From positions 496,001-560,000 of the forward strand of contig SZNP01000001.1 in NCBI GenBank assembly GCA_005239435.1: a stretch of DNA of 64,000 nt, written 5' to 3'. The translations under genes and the position numbers were made by a program. Origin of the DNA: Halorussus salinisoli (GTDB lineage: Archaea; Halobacteriota; Halobacteria; Halobacteriales; Haladaptataceae). Shown piece after piece: positions 17,093 through 26,258 of this stretch (the first letter of the stretch is position 1; each line of letters starts with the position of its first letter). A model generated the notes under the pieces. The model searched no databases and had not been told where the DNA came from. It worked only from the letters and a program-made list of their open reading frames with translations.

Positions 17093-18331
17093 ATGCGCCC
17101 ACTCACTAAACTTCGTGCCGTCCTCGGCATCACGGTCGCACAACTCACCCACGAACGAACTCGAACCGTACTCGCAGTCGTTGGAATCGCCCTCGCAGTA
17201 CTCTCGACGACACTACTCGCGAGCGTCGGCTACGGTGTCGTCGAAACAGGTCAACAAAAGTTCGACTCATCTGGTCGCGACCTCTGGATAACGGGTGGGC
17301 CCGTACAGTTGGCTCCGGGGAGCGTCGGTGGGTTCGAAAATACGTTGACGAATGCGCACGGAATCTCGAGGAATCTAACTGCTCGTGAGGACGTACGGAC
17401 TGCCTCGCCGATGGCGTTCCAAACAGTGTACGCCGGTACTAATCCAGATGACCTCCAGACAATCGTTGGAACTGGTGTCCGTGGGACGGGCGGCAATGCA
17501 TCTACACAGGTTACAGAAGGGAAGGGCCTGACCGGGAAGGATCGCCACTATGCTGATGGTAGTTACGACGGTCCGATGACCAACGAAGTCCTCATCGGAC
17601 CACGGACAGCCCAGTTGTTCAATGTCTCTGTTGGTGATACCCTCTACGTCGGCGGAACAGTCGTAAGCGCACGCCAGAACGAATTCACGGTTATCGGGAT
17701 TTCACCCACATTCTCTCGATTCCTCGGTACACCTAGTGTCGTCCTGCGATTGAGCGAACTCCAAGAGCTTACAGGGACGACGCAAACGGACCCTGCGACA
17801 ATGATCACAGTTGACCTCCGCTCGGGAACGGATACGGCTGCCGTCGAACAAGAACTTCAACAGAAGTATCCCCAGTATGACGTTCGGACGAACCAAGAGC
17901 AGTTACAGTCGATTCTCGCTGACAAAGCAGTTGTCCTCGCAAGTGGACTTGTGCTCGTCATCCTCGCTGTTCTCGCCGGAGTTGCGTTGACGGCGAACTT
18001 GTTGGCATTACTCGTCTACCAACAACGCCAAGAGTTGGCTGCTGTGAAAGCGCTTGGTATCTCTTCGTCGGTCCTGGTAGGGACTGCAGGGAGTCAGGGA
18101 TTGATACTCGGGCTTCTCGGTGGTGCAGTCGGACTTGGAATTACACCGTTTGCAAGTGCTGGCTTGAATGCTGTCGCGACCCACCTTGTCGGCTTTACTG
18201 GGCTTGTACAGACACCAGACTTCGTATTCGCAGTTGGTGGATTTGTTGCGGTTGGAATTGGACTGATTGGGTCTGTCGTCGCTGGCTGGCGTGTCGGACG
18301 AGTTAAGCCACTAGAACATCTTGAGAGCTAA
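17093..18331 (+). CDS. FtsX/MacB-like ABC permease 2
   Basis: The protein has 412 residues; its ATG is one base after the stop of the first permease. It has the same layout as its neighbour: one N-terminal helix (VLAVVGIALAVLSTTLLASVG), an extracytoplasmic domain, and three C-terminal helices containing the FtsX pattern ELAAVKALGISSSVLVG. The last residues (GWRVGRVKPLEHLES) are typical of MacB permeases. The two permeases are diverged paralogues and presumably form a heterodimer. The unit has no linked periplasmic adaptor, as expected for a cell with a single membrane. Confidence 0.88.
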   Translation: MRPLTKLRAVLGITVAQLTHERTRTVLAVVGIALAVLSTTLLASVGYGVVETGQQKFDSSGRDLWITGGPVQLAPGSVGGFENTLTNAHGISRNLTAREDVRTASPMAFQTVYAGTNPDDLQTIVGTGVRGTGGNASTQVTEGKGLTGKDRHYADGSYDGPMTNEVLIGPRTAQLFNVSVGDTLYVGGTVVSARQNEFTVIGISPTFSRFLGTPSVVLRLSELQELTGTTQTDPATMITVDLRSGTDTAAVEQELQQKYPQYDVRTNQEQLQSILADKAVVLASGLVLVILAVLAGVALTANLLALLVYQQRQELAAVKALGISSSVLVGTAGSQGLILGLLGGAVGLGITPFASAGLNAVATHLVGFTGLVQTPDFVFAVGGFVAVGIGLIGSVVAGWRVGRVKPLEHLES

Positions 18332-18560
18332 TTCGGTGATTTCACCTTGAGATTAGTTATGAACGATAGAGGCCGATCGGACCTGAATTGTTGTGTGCCA
18401 CATATATTAACTTATATTATATAGATTATCATTTAGTACCAGCCATATTTTCTCCCAATCAAATTGACTAAACACAAAAGCTAGCCGTCTGGGTTCATAC
18501 CTCTTGCAAAGGTATGCCGGAGGGCGAAATTTATTATAGAATTAGTTCACGTTACGGACT

Positions 18561-20966
18561 ATGACCGGACAGGAGTCGACGCCAATCCGTGTCCTCCACG
18601 TCGACGACGACCCAGAATTTGCTGATCTCGTTAAACTATATCTCCAACGAAACCACGACGCCCTCACAGTCACAACTGCAAACAGTGGGCCAGATGCACT
18701 CGCCCGGTTTGGAAATGAGACCTTCGATTGTATTGTCAGTGACTACAATATGCCTCAAATGGACGGCCTTGAACTACTAGACGCTGTCCGAGACAATTAT
18801 CCCGATCTCCCCTTTATCCTCTTTACCGGTCGGGGGAGCGAAGAAATTGCAAGTGAAGCTATCTCAGCAGGTGTCACGGACTACCTACAAAAAGAAACAG
18901 GGACTGACCAATACACGGTACTCACAAACCGTATTGTGAACGCTGTTGAGAGTTACCGCTCTCAACAAGCGCTTGCGGAAAGCAAACAACGTTATCAAAG
19001 CCTTATCGAAAAGAGCCACGATGCTGTATTCATCATTCAAGACGAGCAATTCAAGTTTATCAACGAGCGTATTTGCGAGATCACCGGATACGACAAACCA
19101 GAACTTAAGGAACTAACGTACGATGAAATACTTCACCCGGATGATCGCGAACGGGTCAGCAAGATCAGAACCCAACGGAAAAACGGTCAAGACCCGCCAG
19201 AAACATATGAAGTCCAAATCGAGACAAAATCCGGTGAATCCCGATACTGCGATTTGAAAGTCCAAACTATCACGCATGAGGGAGAAGATGCGGTCCTCGG
19301 GTTTGCTCGTGATATCTCTGATCAGAAAGAATACGAGACAATTCTCAAAACATTACACGAGACAACACGCGAGTTAATGCGTGCTGAGACAAAAAGCGAA
19401 ATCTGTGATATTGCCGTTGAAACTACTCGAACAGAGCTCGGCTTACCAATTAGCGGTGTCTGGCTCTATAACGAAGATTCAAACTGTCTGGAACCAGCGG
19501 TGAGCACTGGCGAAGGTACGTCCCTCATCGGGTCGCTGCCGACGTTCCAGCCCGGAAGTAGTCTGGCATGGACGGTATTTGATGCTCAAGAGACCACAGT
19601 ATTTGATGACGTGCAGGACGCCGAGCCAGTACATAATCCAGAGACAGTGATTCAAAGTGAGGCAATTGCTCCACTTGGGAGGCAAGGCATTCTCCTGTCT
19701 GGATCGACGGAGACCAATGCATTCGATGATTTTGATCGAGAGGTCCTTGAACTCCTTGCGACAAACACAGAAGCGGCATTAGAGCGAGCCGACCGTGAGG
19801 AAACTCATCGACGACTGACTCAGGAACTCAAGCAGAGCAAGAAAAAAATCGAGCAGCTACACAAGATTGCCACTGAGATGGAAGCCTGTGAGTCTGAACA
19901 AGAAATTTGTGACCTCACTGTCGATGCTGCCGAGCGTATTCTTGCGTTCGACATCTGTATTGTCGATATCGAAGAAGATGGCTTGCTAGAAACGAGGAGT
20001 CTGTCAAGTGGCGTCAGTAAGGAGGAGACACCTGCGATGTCCGTCAACGAAGGACTTGCTGGAAAAACCTATCGAACGCAAGAATCGTATTTATTTGATG
20101 ATATTCAGGCGGTTCCGGAGGCGAAGCCTCAAGCTGACTATCACTCAATCATCAGCGTCGCAATCGGTGACCATGGAGTCTTTCAAGCTGTCGCCGACGA
20201 AACCGGATTTTTCGGCGAACAAGATGTTGAGCTTGCTGAACTTCTGCTTTCTCATACTGCTGAAGCACTATCACGAGTAACTCGAGAACAGCAACTCCGA
20301 GAACGTGAATCGTCTCTTCGGAAACAGCGAGACCGCCTCGAGGAGTTCTCCAGTGTCGTTTCTCATGACCTCCGGAACCCGCTTAACGTCGCGCAAGGAA
20401 ATCTCGACATGGTTGTTGAAAAGGTAGAGTCTTCCGAGAAGCAGAAAGAACGGGTTGCAATCGATCGGCTAAAAACAGTCGAGACAGCGCTCAATCGGAT
20501 GGAAACAATCATCGAGGATGTACTAGCGCTTGCCCGCCAGGGTCAGCTTTCAGACACTCCGGAACCAGTTCACCTCGACGAACTTGCGGAGCGTGCCTGG
20601 ACGAATGTCGAGACGGTTGATGCAACACTCAAACTCCAGTGTAATCGTCAACTCAAAGCAGACGTCGGTCGATTACAGCAACTGTTCGAGAATCTCTTCC
20701 GAAATGCTGTTGAACACGGTGGGCCGGATGTGGAGGTTCAGGTTCGGACGACCGACGATGGCTTTACTATCGAAGATAACGGCTGTGGAATACCAAATAT
20801 CGAGTCAAAGGATATTTTCTCATCAGAGTTCTCCACAGCCGATGATGGAACTGGACTTGGGCTTGCTATCGTTGACCAAATTGTGCAAGCTCACGGGTGG
20901 ACGGCAACTGCCACTGAAGGACGTGATGGCGGTGTGAAGATTGTAGTCTCCGATGTTACTGGGTAA
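18561..20966 (+). CDS. Hybrid sensor histidine kinase: receiver-PAS-GAF-GAF-HisKA-HATPase
   Basis: The protein has 801 residues and an ATG start. The N-terminal receiver domain has the acidic pocket VDDDPE, phospho-acceptor Asp61 (VSDYNMPQMDG) and Lys111. A PAS domain follows (about 144-260, ending FARDISDQKEYE), then two GAF domains (about 275-410 and 440-580). The HisKA helix carries His602 in VVSHDLRNPLN, and the ATPase domain has NLFRNAVEHG, DNGCGIP and GTGLGLAIVDQIVQ. No membrane segment is present, so it is a cytosolic sensor. Haloarchaeal kinases with an N-terminal receiver are common and often orphan, and no response regulator lies next to it. The AT-rich 230 bases upstream likely hold its promoter. 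Confidence 0.92.
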   Translation: MTGQESTPIRVLHVDDDPEFADLVKLYLQRNHDALTVTTANSGPDALARFGNETFDCIVSDYNMPQMDGLELLDAVRDNYPDLPFILFTGRGSEEIASEAISAGVTDYLQKETGTDQYTVLTNRIVNAVESYRSQQALAESKQRYQSLIEKSHDAVFIIQDEQFKFINERICEITGYDKPELKELTYDEILHPDDRERVSKIRTQRKNGQDPPETYEVQIETKSGESRYCDLKVQTITHEGEDAVLGFARDISDQKEYETILKTLHETTRELMRAETKSEICDIAVETTRTELGLPISGVWLYNEDSNCLEPAVSTGEGTSLIGSLPTFQPGSSLAWTVFDAQETTVFDDVQDAEPVHNPETVIQSEAIAPLGRQGILLSGSTETNAFDDFDREVLELLATNTEAALERADREETHRRLTQELKQSKKKIEQLHKIATEMEACESEQEICDLTVDAAERILAFDICIVDIEEDGLLETRSLSSGVSKEETPAMSVNEGLAGKTYRTQESYLFDDIQAVPEAKPQADYHSIISVAIGDHGVFQAVADETGFFGEQDVELAELLLSHTAEALSRVTREQQLRERESSLRKQRDRLEEFSSVVSHDLRNPLNVAQGNLDMVVEKVESSEKQKERVAIDRLKTVETALNRMETIIEDVLALARQGQLSDTPEPVHLDELAERAWTNVETVDATLKLQCNRQLKADVGRLQQLFENLFRNAVEHGGPDVEVQVRTTDDGFTIEDNGCGIPNIESKDIFSSEFSTADDGTGLGLAIVDQIVQAHGWTATATEGRDGGVKIVVSDVTG

Positions 20967-21088
20967 TCAGATACCTTCGCTGAGAGCAAAGTGTCTACTT
21001 TGTTTTGGATATTTTCTCCCGACTATAGTTCTGACTAAGTTCTCTTGTTGCCAGCTGGAAACTAAGCGGCCTCTGCACGGGATTGTAA

Positions 21089-22234
21089 TCAAAGGGTGAG
21101 TTCGCTATCCTCAACGTCCGTTAGTGACCGATTCTTGAGAGACGTCCCTGATTTGGCATCAAAAATATGTATTGCTTGCTCTGGGATACGGACACGAGTT
21201 TTTGCACCTTCTTCGATACTCTTCATGCCTTCAGTTGTTGCGACAAATGTCGTTGGCTCGGCACGGTTCGGACCGATCGTGAGATAGACATTATTTTCGT
21301 TGCCTTTGGGTTCAACGACATCGACGATTGTCTCAAAGGTGTGTGGAGATTCGGTGTCTCCCACAAGTTCAATATCTTCAGGCCGGATTCCAAGTACCAC
21401 ATCTGTCACGGGGCCAAGCGAGTCACGAGTATCGGAGGACAAGGGATATTCGAATGTGTCCGAAACCAAGCGGGTATCAGCCACGGTCATTTCGAAGAAG
21501 TTCATCGATGGTTCTCCGATAAACCCGGCGACGAATTGATTCGCAGGTTTATGATAGAGTTCAAGCGGTGTCCCAACCTGTTGGAGGACTCCATCGTTTA
21601 GTACTGCAATGCGGTCGCCCATCGTCATCGCCTCGGTCTGGTCATGGGTAACATAGATAGTTGTGACACCGAGATCCTCTTGAAGACGCTGGAGTTCAGT
21701 TCGCATCTGTGCCCGCAACTTTGCGTCGAGGTTTGCAAGGGGTTCATCAAGCAGGAATACCTGCGGATCACGTACAATCGCGCGGCCAAGCGCGACACGC
21801 TGTTGTTGGCCACCCGAAAGCTCGCTCGGTTTTCGACCCAATAACTCGTCGATATTTAGCATCCTAGCTGTCTCCTCAACACGACTGTCGATTTCGTCGG
21901 CGGACATATTCGTCGCTTCTTCCAACCCAAACTTCATATTCTCTTTAACCGTCATATGCGGGTAGAGGGCGTAGGATTGGAACACCATCGCTAAATCGCG
22001 TTCCTGTGGTGAGAGACCCTCAATTGGAACTCCATCTAAACGCATCTGGCCCTCGGAGACCGTTTCTAGCCCTGCAATCATACGGAGAGTAGTTGATTTC
22101 CCACAGCCACTCGGCCCAACCAAAACGAGAAACTCTCCGTCGTCGATGTCGAGACTCAAGTCATCAACTGCGATAATCTCTCCGTGCTCATCTTGGAAAC
22201 GCTTTGTAATATTTGAAAGCGTAAGCTCCGCCAT
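21089..22234 (-). CDS. Sugar ABC transporter ATPase, MalK/UgpC type
   Basis: I start at MAELTLSNITKRF (ATG complementary to 22232-22234), the standard start for this family; upstream codons of the frame are not conserved in type. The protein has 381 residues: Walker A GPSGCGKST (40-48), signature LSGGQQQR (139-146), Walker B VFLLDEP (159-165), H-loop VTHDQTEAM, and a C-terminal TOBE-like regulatory domain (IGEPSMNFFEM, VVLGIRPEDIEL). It is divergent from the sulfatase at 22445. It is the only MalK-type ATPase in the window and presumably energises the sugar permeases at 26259-28186. Confidence 0.9.
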   Translation of the reverse strand: MAELTLSNITKRFQDEHGEIIAVDDLSLDIDDGEFLVLVGPSGCGKSTTLRMIAGLETVSEGQMRLDGVPIEGLSPQERDLAMVFQSYALYPHMTVKENMKFGLEEATNMSADEIDSRVEETARMLNIDELLGRKPSELSGGQQQRVALGRAIVRDPQVFLLDEPLANLDAKLRAQMRTELQRLQEDLGVTTIYVTHDQTEAMTMGDRIAVLNDGVLQQVGTPLELYHKPANQFVAGFIGEPSMNFFEMTVADTRLVSDTFEYPLSSDTRDSLGPVTDVVLGIRPEDIELVGDTESPHTFETIVDVVEPKGNENNVYLTIGPNRAEPTTFVATTEGMKSIEEGAKTRVRIPEQAIHIFDAKSGTSLKNRSLTDVEDSELTL

Positions 22235-22444
22235 GGCCAAGTATAGTCGATTAATGGTTATAATTCGAGTCCAAGACTTCGGTGATTCCCGATTTTGTTG
22301 TAACATCTTGGCGGTGTTGACTGAGGTGGTGACTCCGGATTTTGAGCGGAGAAACGTAACTTCTTGAACTTATCTTGGAACCAGAGGAAAACGCTGCGTG
22401 GCTTTAAGGTGGGATATGTGGTAACGAGTAGCAGTGATTTACCC

Positions 22445-23917
22445 GTGAGTGAAAGCCAGCCAAATATCGTGTTTATCCTTACTGATCAACAACGGTTAGA
22501 TACCATCCACTCACTCGGCGCATCCCATATGGAGACGCCGAACCTCGACCGACTCGTCGAAGAAGGCGTGACATTCACCGACTGCCATATTACTGCGCCA
22601 TTGTGTGTCCCCTCGCGAGCAAGCCTTTTCACCGGATACTATCCGCACACGACTGGTGTGTACTCGAATCAAGACTCATGGCAACACACATGGGTTGAGT
22701 CACTCTCAGCAAATGGCTACTATAGCGTGAACATCGGGAAGATGCATACATTGCCGTACGAGGCACCTGCAGGGTTCCACGAACGCTACGTCGTCGAAAA
22801 CAAAGACCGATACTTAGCCGATATGCCAGACCTCCCCTCAGAGCGATTCTACTTCGACGAATGGGACAAGGCGTTGCGTGCACGCGGCCTGGTCAAACAA
22901 CAGCGTGAATTCTACCGTAAGTGGAGCGACTACGAGAACCGGCTTGGCGCATACGAATGGGAACTCCCCGAAGATTCACATCCGGATATGTTTGTCGGCG
23001 ACATGGCAACATGGTGGCTCGACGTAATGCCGAAACTCAACCGGCCACTCTTCATGCAAGTCGGCTTCCCAGGACCACACCCACCGTTCGACCCTATCCC
23101 ACGGTACGCAGAACAGTATCTCGAAAAAGATCTTCCATTACCCGAGGTCTCCGATTCCGATTTGGCGAACCAGCCCCCGCCGTTACGTGCAAAGCGTGAA
23201 TTCTACAGCGAAGTAGATTCGGACGCTATCGGTTATCCACTTGATCCGACCGAAGAGCAACTTCACCAGATGCGGGCATACTACTACGCGAACGTCAGTA
23301 TGATCGATGAAAAGGTCGGTGAAATCCTTGACGCGCTCGAGGCCAACGGTTACACCGACGACACAATCGTCATTTTCGCCTCCGACCACGGTGAAGGGCT
23401 TGGCGATCACGGTCACATCCAGAAGCTGGCGATGTACGACGAGATAACTCGCGTCCCGGCAATCGTCTGGGCACCTGACCGGTTTGGAGGAGGCCGCCGA
23501 ATCGAGGATCTCTGTCAGCTAATGGATTTGGGGCCGACGGTTCTCGACCTTGCAGACGTTCCGATTCCCGAGTCAATGGAAGCCGTGTCGGTCGTTCCAG
23601 CACTCGAAGGTGATGAATGGGATGGTCGAGAGTACGTGTTCACCGAACAGAGTCTCGACCTTGGATTCATGCGTGAAGGGATGGACGAGGGCCTCATGAC
23701 GATGGTTCGTAGCGATGACTGGAAACTCATCCATTTCCTGGATGAATCCTACGGACAGTTGTTCGATTTGGACGAAACCCCCCATGAGGTGAATGACCGC
23801 TGGGATGACCCCGACGCCGCTGAAACAAAACAAGAGCTACTAGCAGTCCTCCGCAACTGGCGGATTCGAAGCGGCTACCAGACCCGAAACTGGACGCACG
23901 AATTAGGAGGATCTTGA
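22445..23917 (+). CDS. Type I sulfatase (arylsulfatase family)
   Basis: I prefer the GTG at 22445, giving VSESQPNIVFILTDQQRLDT, because the sulfatase fold begins with PNIVFILTDQQR; in-frame starts up to 22364 are possible. It has about 490 residues. The formylglycine motif C-V-P-S-R occurs in APLCVPSRASLFTGYYPH, and metal ligands are seen in TDQQR and in FASDHGEGLGDHG. There is no signal peptide, so it is predicted cytosolic. Conversion of the Cys to formylglycine needs a maturase that is not in this window. It sits between the MalK-like ATPase and the sugar-binding protein, suggesting removal of sulfate from an imported sulfated sugar. It is only distantly related to the two sulfatases in the right half. 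Confidence 0.9.
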   Translation: MSESQPNIVFILTDQQRLDTIHSLGASHMETPNLDRLVEEGVTFTDCHITAPLCVPSRASLFTGYYPHTTGVYSNQDSWQHTWVESLSANGYYSVNIGKMHTLPYEAPAGFHERYVVENKDRYLADMPDLPSERFYFDEWDKALRARGLVKQQREFYRKWSDYENRLGAYEWELPEDSHPDMFVGDMATWWLDVMPKLNRPLFMQVGFPGPHPPFDPIPRYAEQYLEKDLPLPEVSDSDLANQPPPLRAKREFYSEVDSDAIGYPLDPTEEQLHQMRAYYYANVSMIDEKVGEILDALEANGYTDDTIVIFASDHGEGLGDHGHIQKLAMYDEITRVPAIVWAPDRFGGGRRIEDLCQLMDLGPTVLDLADVPIPESMEAVSVVPALEGDEWDGREYVFTEQSLDLGFMREGMDEGLMTMVRSDDWKLIHFLDESYGQLFDLDETPHEVNDRWDDPDAAETKQELLAVLRNWRIRSGYQTRNWTHELGGS

Positions 23918-23973
23918 CGCCCAGGGTAGTGCAGTTATCACTGCATGACAGACGTCCTTGGAAGACGAACCGA

Positions 23974-24219
23974 TCATTCCTCTGCTTCTTGCAGTGACTC
24001 GCGTAGTTCTCCTTTTGCGATTCGTTCAACGCCATCGATTGGCCGGAACGCTCCCCACTCAGGAACAGGTTCATTGCAATGTGGGCATTGGCGAACAACA
24101 CGATCACGGTCGTGTTGGACATCCCAGTCTGTCACGTCTGATTCTGTCCCTTCCCACCCACAGTCACACTGCAACAGCATTTCTTGACGGCCGATTGCAA
24201 CCCCGCGTTCTTGGGTCAT
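23974..24219 (-). CDS. Small zinc-ribbon protein
   Basis: The protein has 81 residues and starts at an ATG (MTQERGVAIGRQEM). It contains CDCGWEG near residue 18 and CPHCNEPVPEWGAFRP near residue 45, a CxC/CxxC zinc-ribbon arrangement. The acidic C-terminus (KGELRESLQEAEE) is haloarchaeal in character. Function unknown; such small ribbons often contact nucleic acids. It is convergent with the sulfatase gene. Confidence 0.65.
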   Translation of the reverse strand: MTQERGVAIGRQEMLLQCDCGWEGTESDVTDWDVQHDRDRVVRQCPHCNEPVPEWGAFRPIDGVERIAKGELRESLQEAEE

Positions 24220-24299
24220 AAGTCATGTACACGGCGAGAACGGGAGTATATGTTTGGGTGACGATTAGGAGACACCAGACAAGAAAACTACCCAGCGGT

Positions 24300-24345
24300 G
24301 CGGTGCCGTGGGAAGCCCCGTCGTTTACGACGGGGAGGAGGTCAC
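24300..24345 (+). mobile_element. Solitary right end of an IS200/IS605 (IS1341-type) element
   Basis: The hairpin CCCCGTCG-TTTA-CGACGGGG (24316-24335, perfect 8-bp stem) is preceded by GGAAG and followed by GGAGGAGGTCAC. This layout matches the subterminal hairpin and end of haloarchaeal TnpB-carrying IS1341-type elements. No tnpB or tnpA coding sequence is adjacent, so it is a leftover end or a small non-autonomous derivative. The element body would have lain to the left on the plus strand. Confidence 0.65.
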
Positions 24346-24719
24346 TCTGGTGGGTTCCTCTCGATATGTGTTTGGTAGGCCGCTTTGACTGACGGCGGAG
24401 CTCGATAGTTTCGCCACTCTGCAAGTGCAGTCGTGAGGATGAAAAAAGCGAGACAAACTGCGGCTACTGTTTTCGAGTCACTAGGGTCAAGCCGGTCGAG
24501 TGTGCGATGGAACCAGAATAAATCCGCCCACTGTGAGGAATGGAACGCGTAGAATTGTCTCCTAGCAATCGGACTAACCCAATGAAAATCGGGGATCATT
24601 GCCCAGCTACCGCCTGCGAGGGTGACAGTACGTGGATACCAGATTGTGGGCACGAGAAAAGTGGCGAGAAGTGTCGTTATCGCCGCTCCAAATGCGAAGT
24701 GAGCGATTGCCATCGACAT
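24342..24719 (-). CDS. Haloarchaeal membrane protein of unknown function
   Basis: The protein has 125 residues and an ATG start (MSMAIAHFAFGAAITTLLAT). There are two or three hydrophobic segments, at about 5-25, 30-45 and 85-102. The central part reads IPDFHWVSP, then FHSSQWADLFWFHRTLDRLDP. The His- and Asp-containing IPDFHW and FWFHRTLDRLDP patterns resemble small haloarchaeal relatives of membrane-bound YdjM-like metal-dependent hydrolases, but this is only a suggestion. Its 3' end overlaps the IS200/IS605 end by a few bases, so insertion may have altered the C-terminus. Confidence 0.6.
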   Translation of the reverse strand: MSMAIAHFAFGAAITTLLATFLVPTIWYPRTVTLAGGSWAMIPDFHWVSPIARRQFYAFHSSQWADLFWFHRTLDRLDPSDSKTVAAVCLAFFILTTALAEWRNYRAPPSVKAAYQTHIERNPPE

Positions 24720-24956
24720 ATAGTATTCCCATGGTTTCCACCGATCATAATGTTCGCGCTCGTGGGAGACCTCGTGGTTCGGTCGGCCGATAGCAGGTTA
24801 GGGTACAGTGGGCGATGCTCTGGCGATAGATGGCTTCTGGCGTATTCCTTCTCGATAACGGAGGAACTCGTTCAGCTACGTTCCAAAACCGCCAGTTGTC
24901 AATCAGCAGGAAAAGTTTCTTGTGGTACGTTATCGTCCATCGTATGGGGATGGGGA

Positions 24957-26240
24957 ATGACACAGACACCAGACGCACGGGAACTATCCCGTCGTACGTA
25001 CCTTAGTGGCGCAGCGAGCATCGCAGGCCTTGCTGGATTCGCCGGAGTGACCAGCGGACGCCAAGATGGCGAGACGATGGAAGTCCTTCACGGGTGGACT
25101 GGTGGTGATGGAAAAGCCGCTATCGACGCGCTCACACAGGGATTCCAAGAACAGTATCCAGACATAGATGCGGACTTCAACCCGGTAGGTGGCCAAGGGA
25201 ACGTCCAGTTGAATACGCTTATCGTCCAGCGACTTTCGAACAACAATCCGCCGAGTTCGTGGGCCGCATGGCCAGGCGCACACCTGACGCAGTTCACCGA
25301 AGCCGACCTCCTTGGAGACATCAGTGACTCCGTCTGGGGCCAAAACAACATGGAAGAGGCCTACGTCCAGGAAGCCAAACAACTCTCACGGTTTGACGGC
25401 CAGTACGTGTGCGTCCCAATTGGCTCACACCGCATGAACAACCTCTTCTACAACATCGAGGTTGTCGAGCAGGCAGGTGTCGATCCAGCGCAACTGTCGT
25501 CGCCGAGTGAACTGACGGAGGCACTCGCACAAATCGAAGACCAAACCGACGCGGCTGGCATGGCTCAATCGATGACGAACGCGGTAACAATAATTCGACT
25601 GTGGGCCGCCACTATGCTTGGCAGTCAAGGCTTCCAAGCGTACATGGACCTTATCAACGGCAATGGCGATATCGACGCTGTCAGAGGCAGCCTGCAAGCC
25701 GTCAAAGACATCTCTGAGTACTTCAACGAAGATGCACCGTCGGTCGATCCGCCGGGCGCCATGGAACGCGTTGCAAACGGTAATGCAGCCGTCCTACAGG
25801 CTGGGAACTGGGCGGCTGGCTTCTTCAAAGGCCAAGACTTGACGTACAACGAAGATTGGGGGTGGGCTCCGTATCCCGGAACCGAGGGCATGTACGGACT
25901 CCACTTCGACGCCTTCGTCTACCCGAGAGATGGCCCTGCACCACAGGCGACACAACAGTGGCTTCGATACTGTGGCACGACGGAAGCACAGGTTGCGTTC
26001 AACACGCGCAAAGGATCGATTCCACCGCGTACGGACGCACCACAGGACGAGTTCGGTCCGTACCTACAGGAGACCATGGAAGACTACCGCTCGGCCGACC
26101 AGAAGCCACCGACCATCGCGGATGGTCTCGCCGTGCCGCCAGACACCCTGACGGACCTACAGAGTGTGTTCACTGACAACTTCATGGGACCCTACAACGT
26201 CGACGCGACTGCACAACAGATTATGGAGACAATCGGCTAA
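24957..26240 (+). CDS. Sugar ABC transporter substrate-binding protein (Tat-exported)
   Basis: I start at the ATG at 24957 (MTQTPDARELSRRTYLSGAA), because it places a Tat motif S-R-R-T-Y-L at the N-terminus; the frame extends further upstream but without a sensible signal. The protein has 427 residues. After the signal it reads MEVLHGWTGGDGKAAIDALTQGF, typical of family 1 extracellular solute-binding proteins. No lipobox cysteine is evident, so anchoring is unclear. Two permeases follow 18 bases downstream. With the MalK-like ATPase it would form an importer for a mono- or oligosaccharide; the nearby sulfatase hints at a sulfated sugar. Confidence 0.9.
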   Translation: MTQTPDARELSRRTYLSGAASIAGLAGFAGVTSGRQDGETMEVLHGWTGGDGKAAIDALTQGFQEQYPDIDADFNPVGGQGNVQLNTLIVQRLSNNNPPSSWAAWPGAHLTQFTEADLLGDISDSVWGQNNMEEAYVQEAKQLSRFDGQYVCVPIGSHRMNNLFYNIEVVEQAGVDPAQLSSPSELTEALAQIEDQTDAAGMAQSMTNAVTIIRLWAATMLGSQGFQAYMDLINGNGDIDAVRGSLQAVKDISEYFNEDAPSVDPPGAMERVANGNAAVLQAGNWAAGFFKGQDLTYNEDWGWAPYPGTEGMYGLHFDAFVYPRDGPAPQATQQWLRYCGTTEAQVAFNTRKGSIPPRTDAPQDEFGPYLQETMEDYRSADQKPPTIADGLAVPPDTLTDLQSVFTDNFMGPYNVDATAQQIMETIG

Positions 26241-26258
26241 TTTCCGCTTCTCTTTAGC

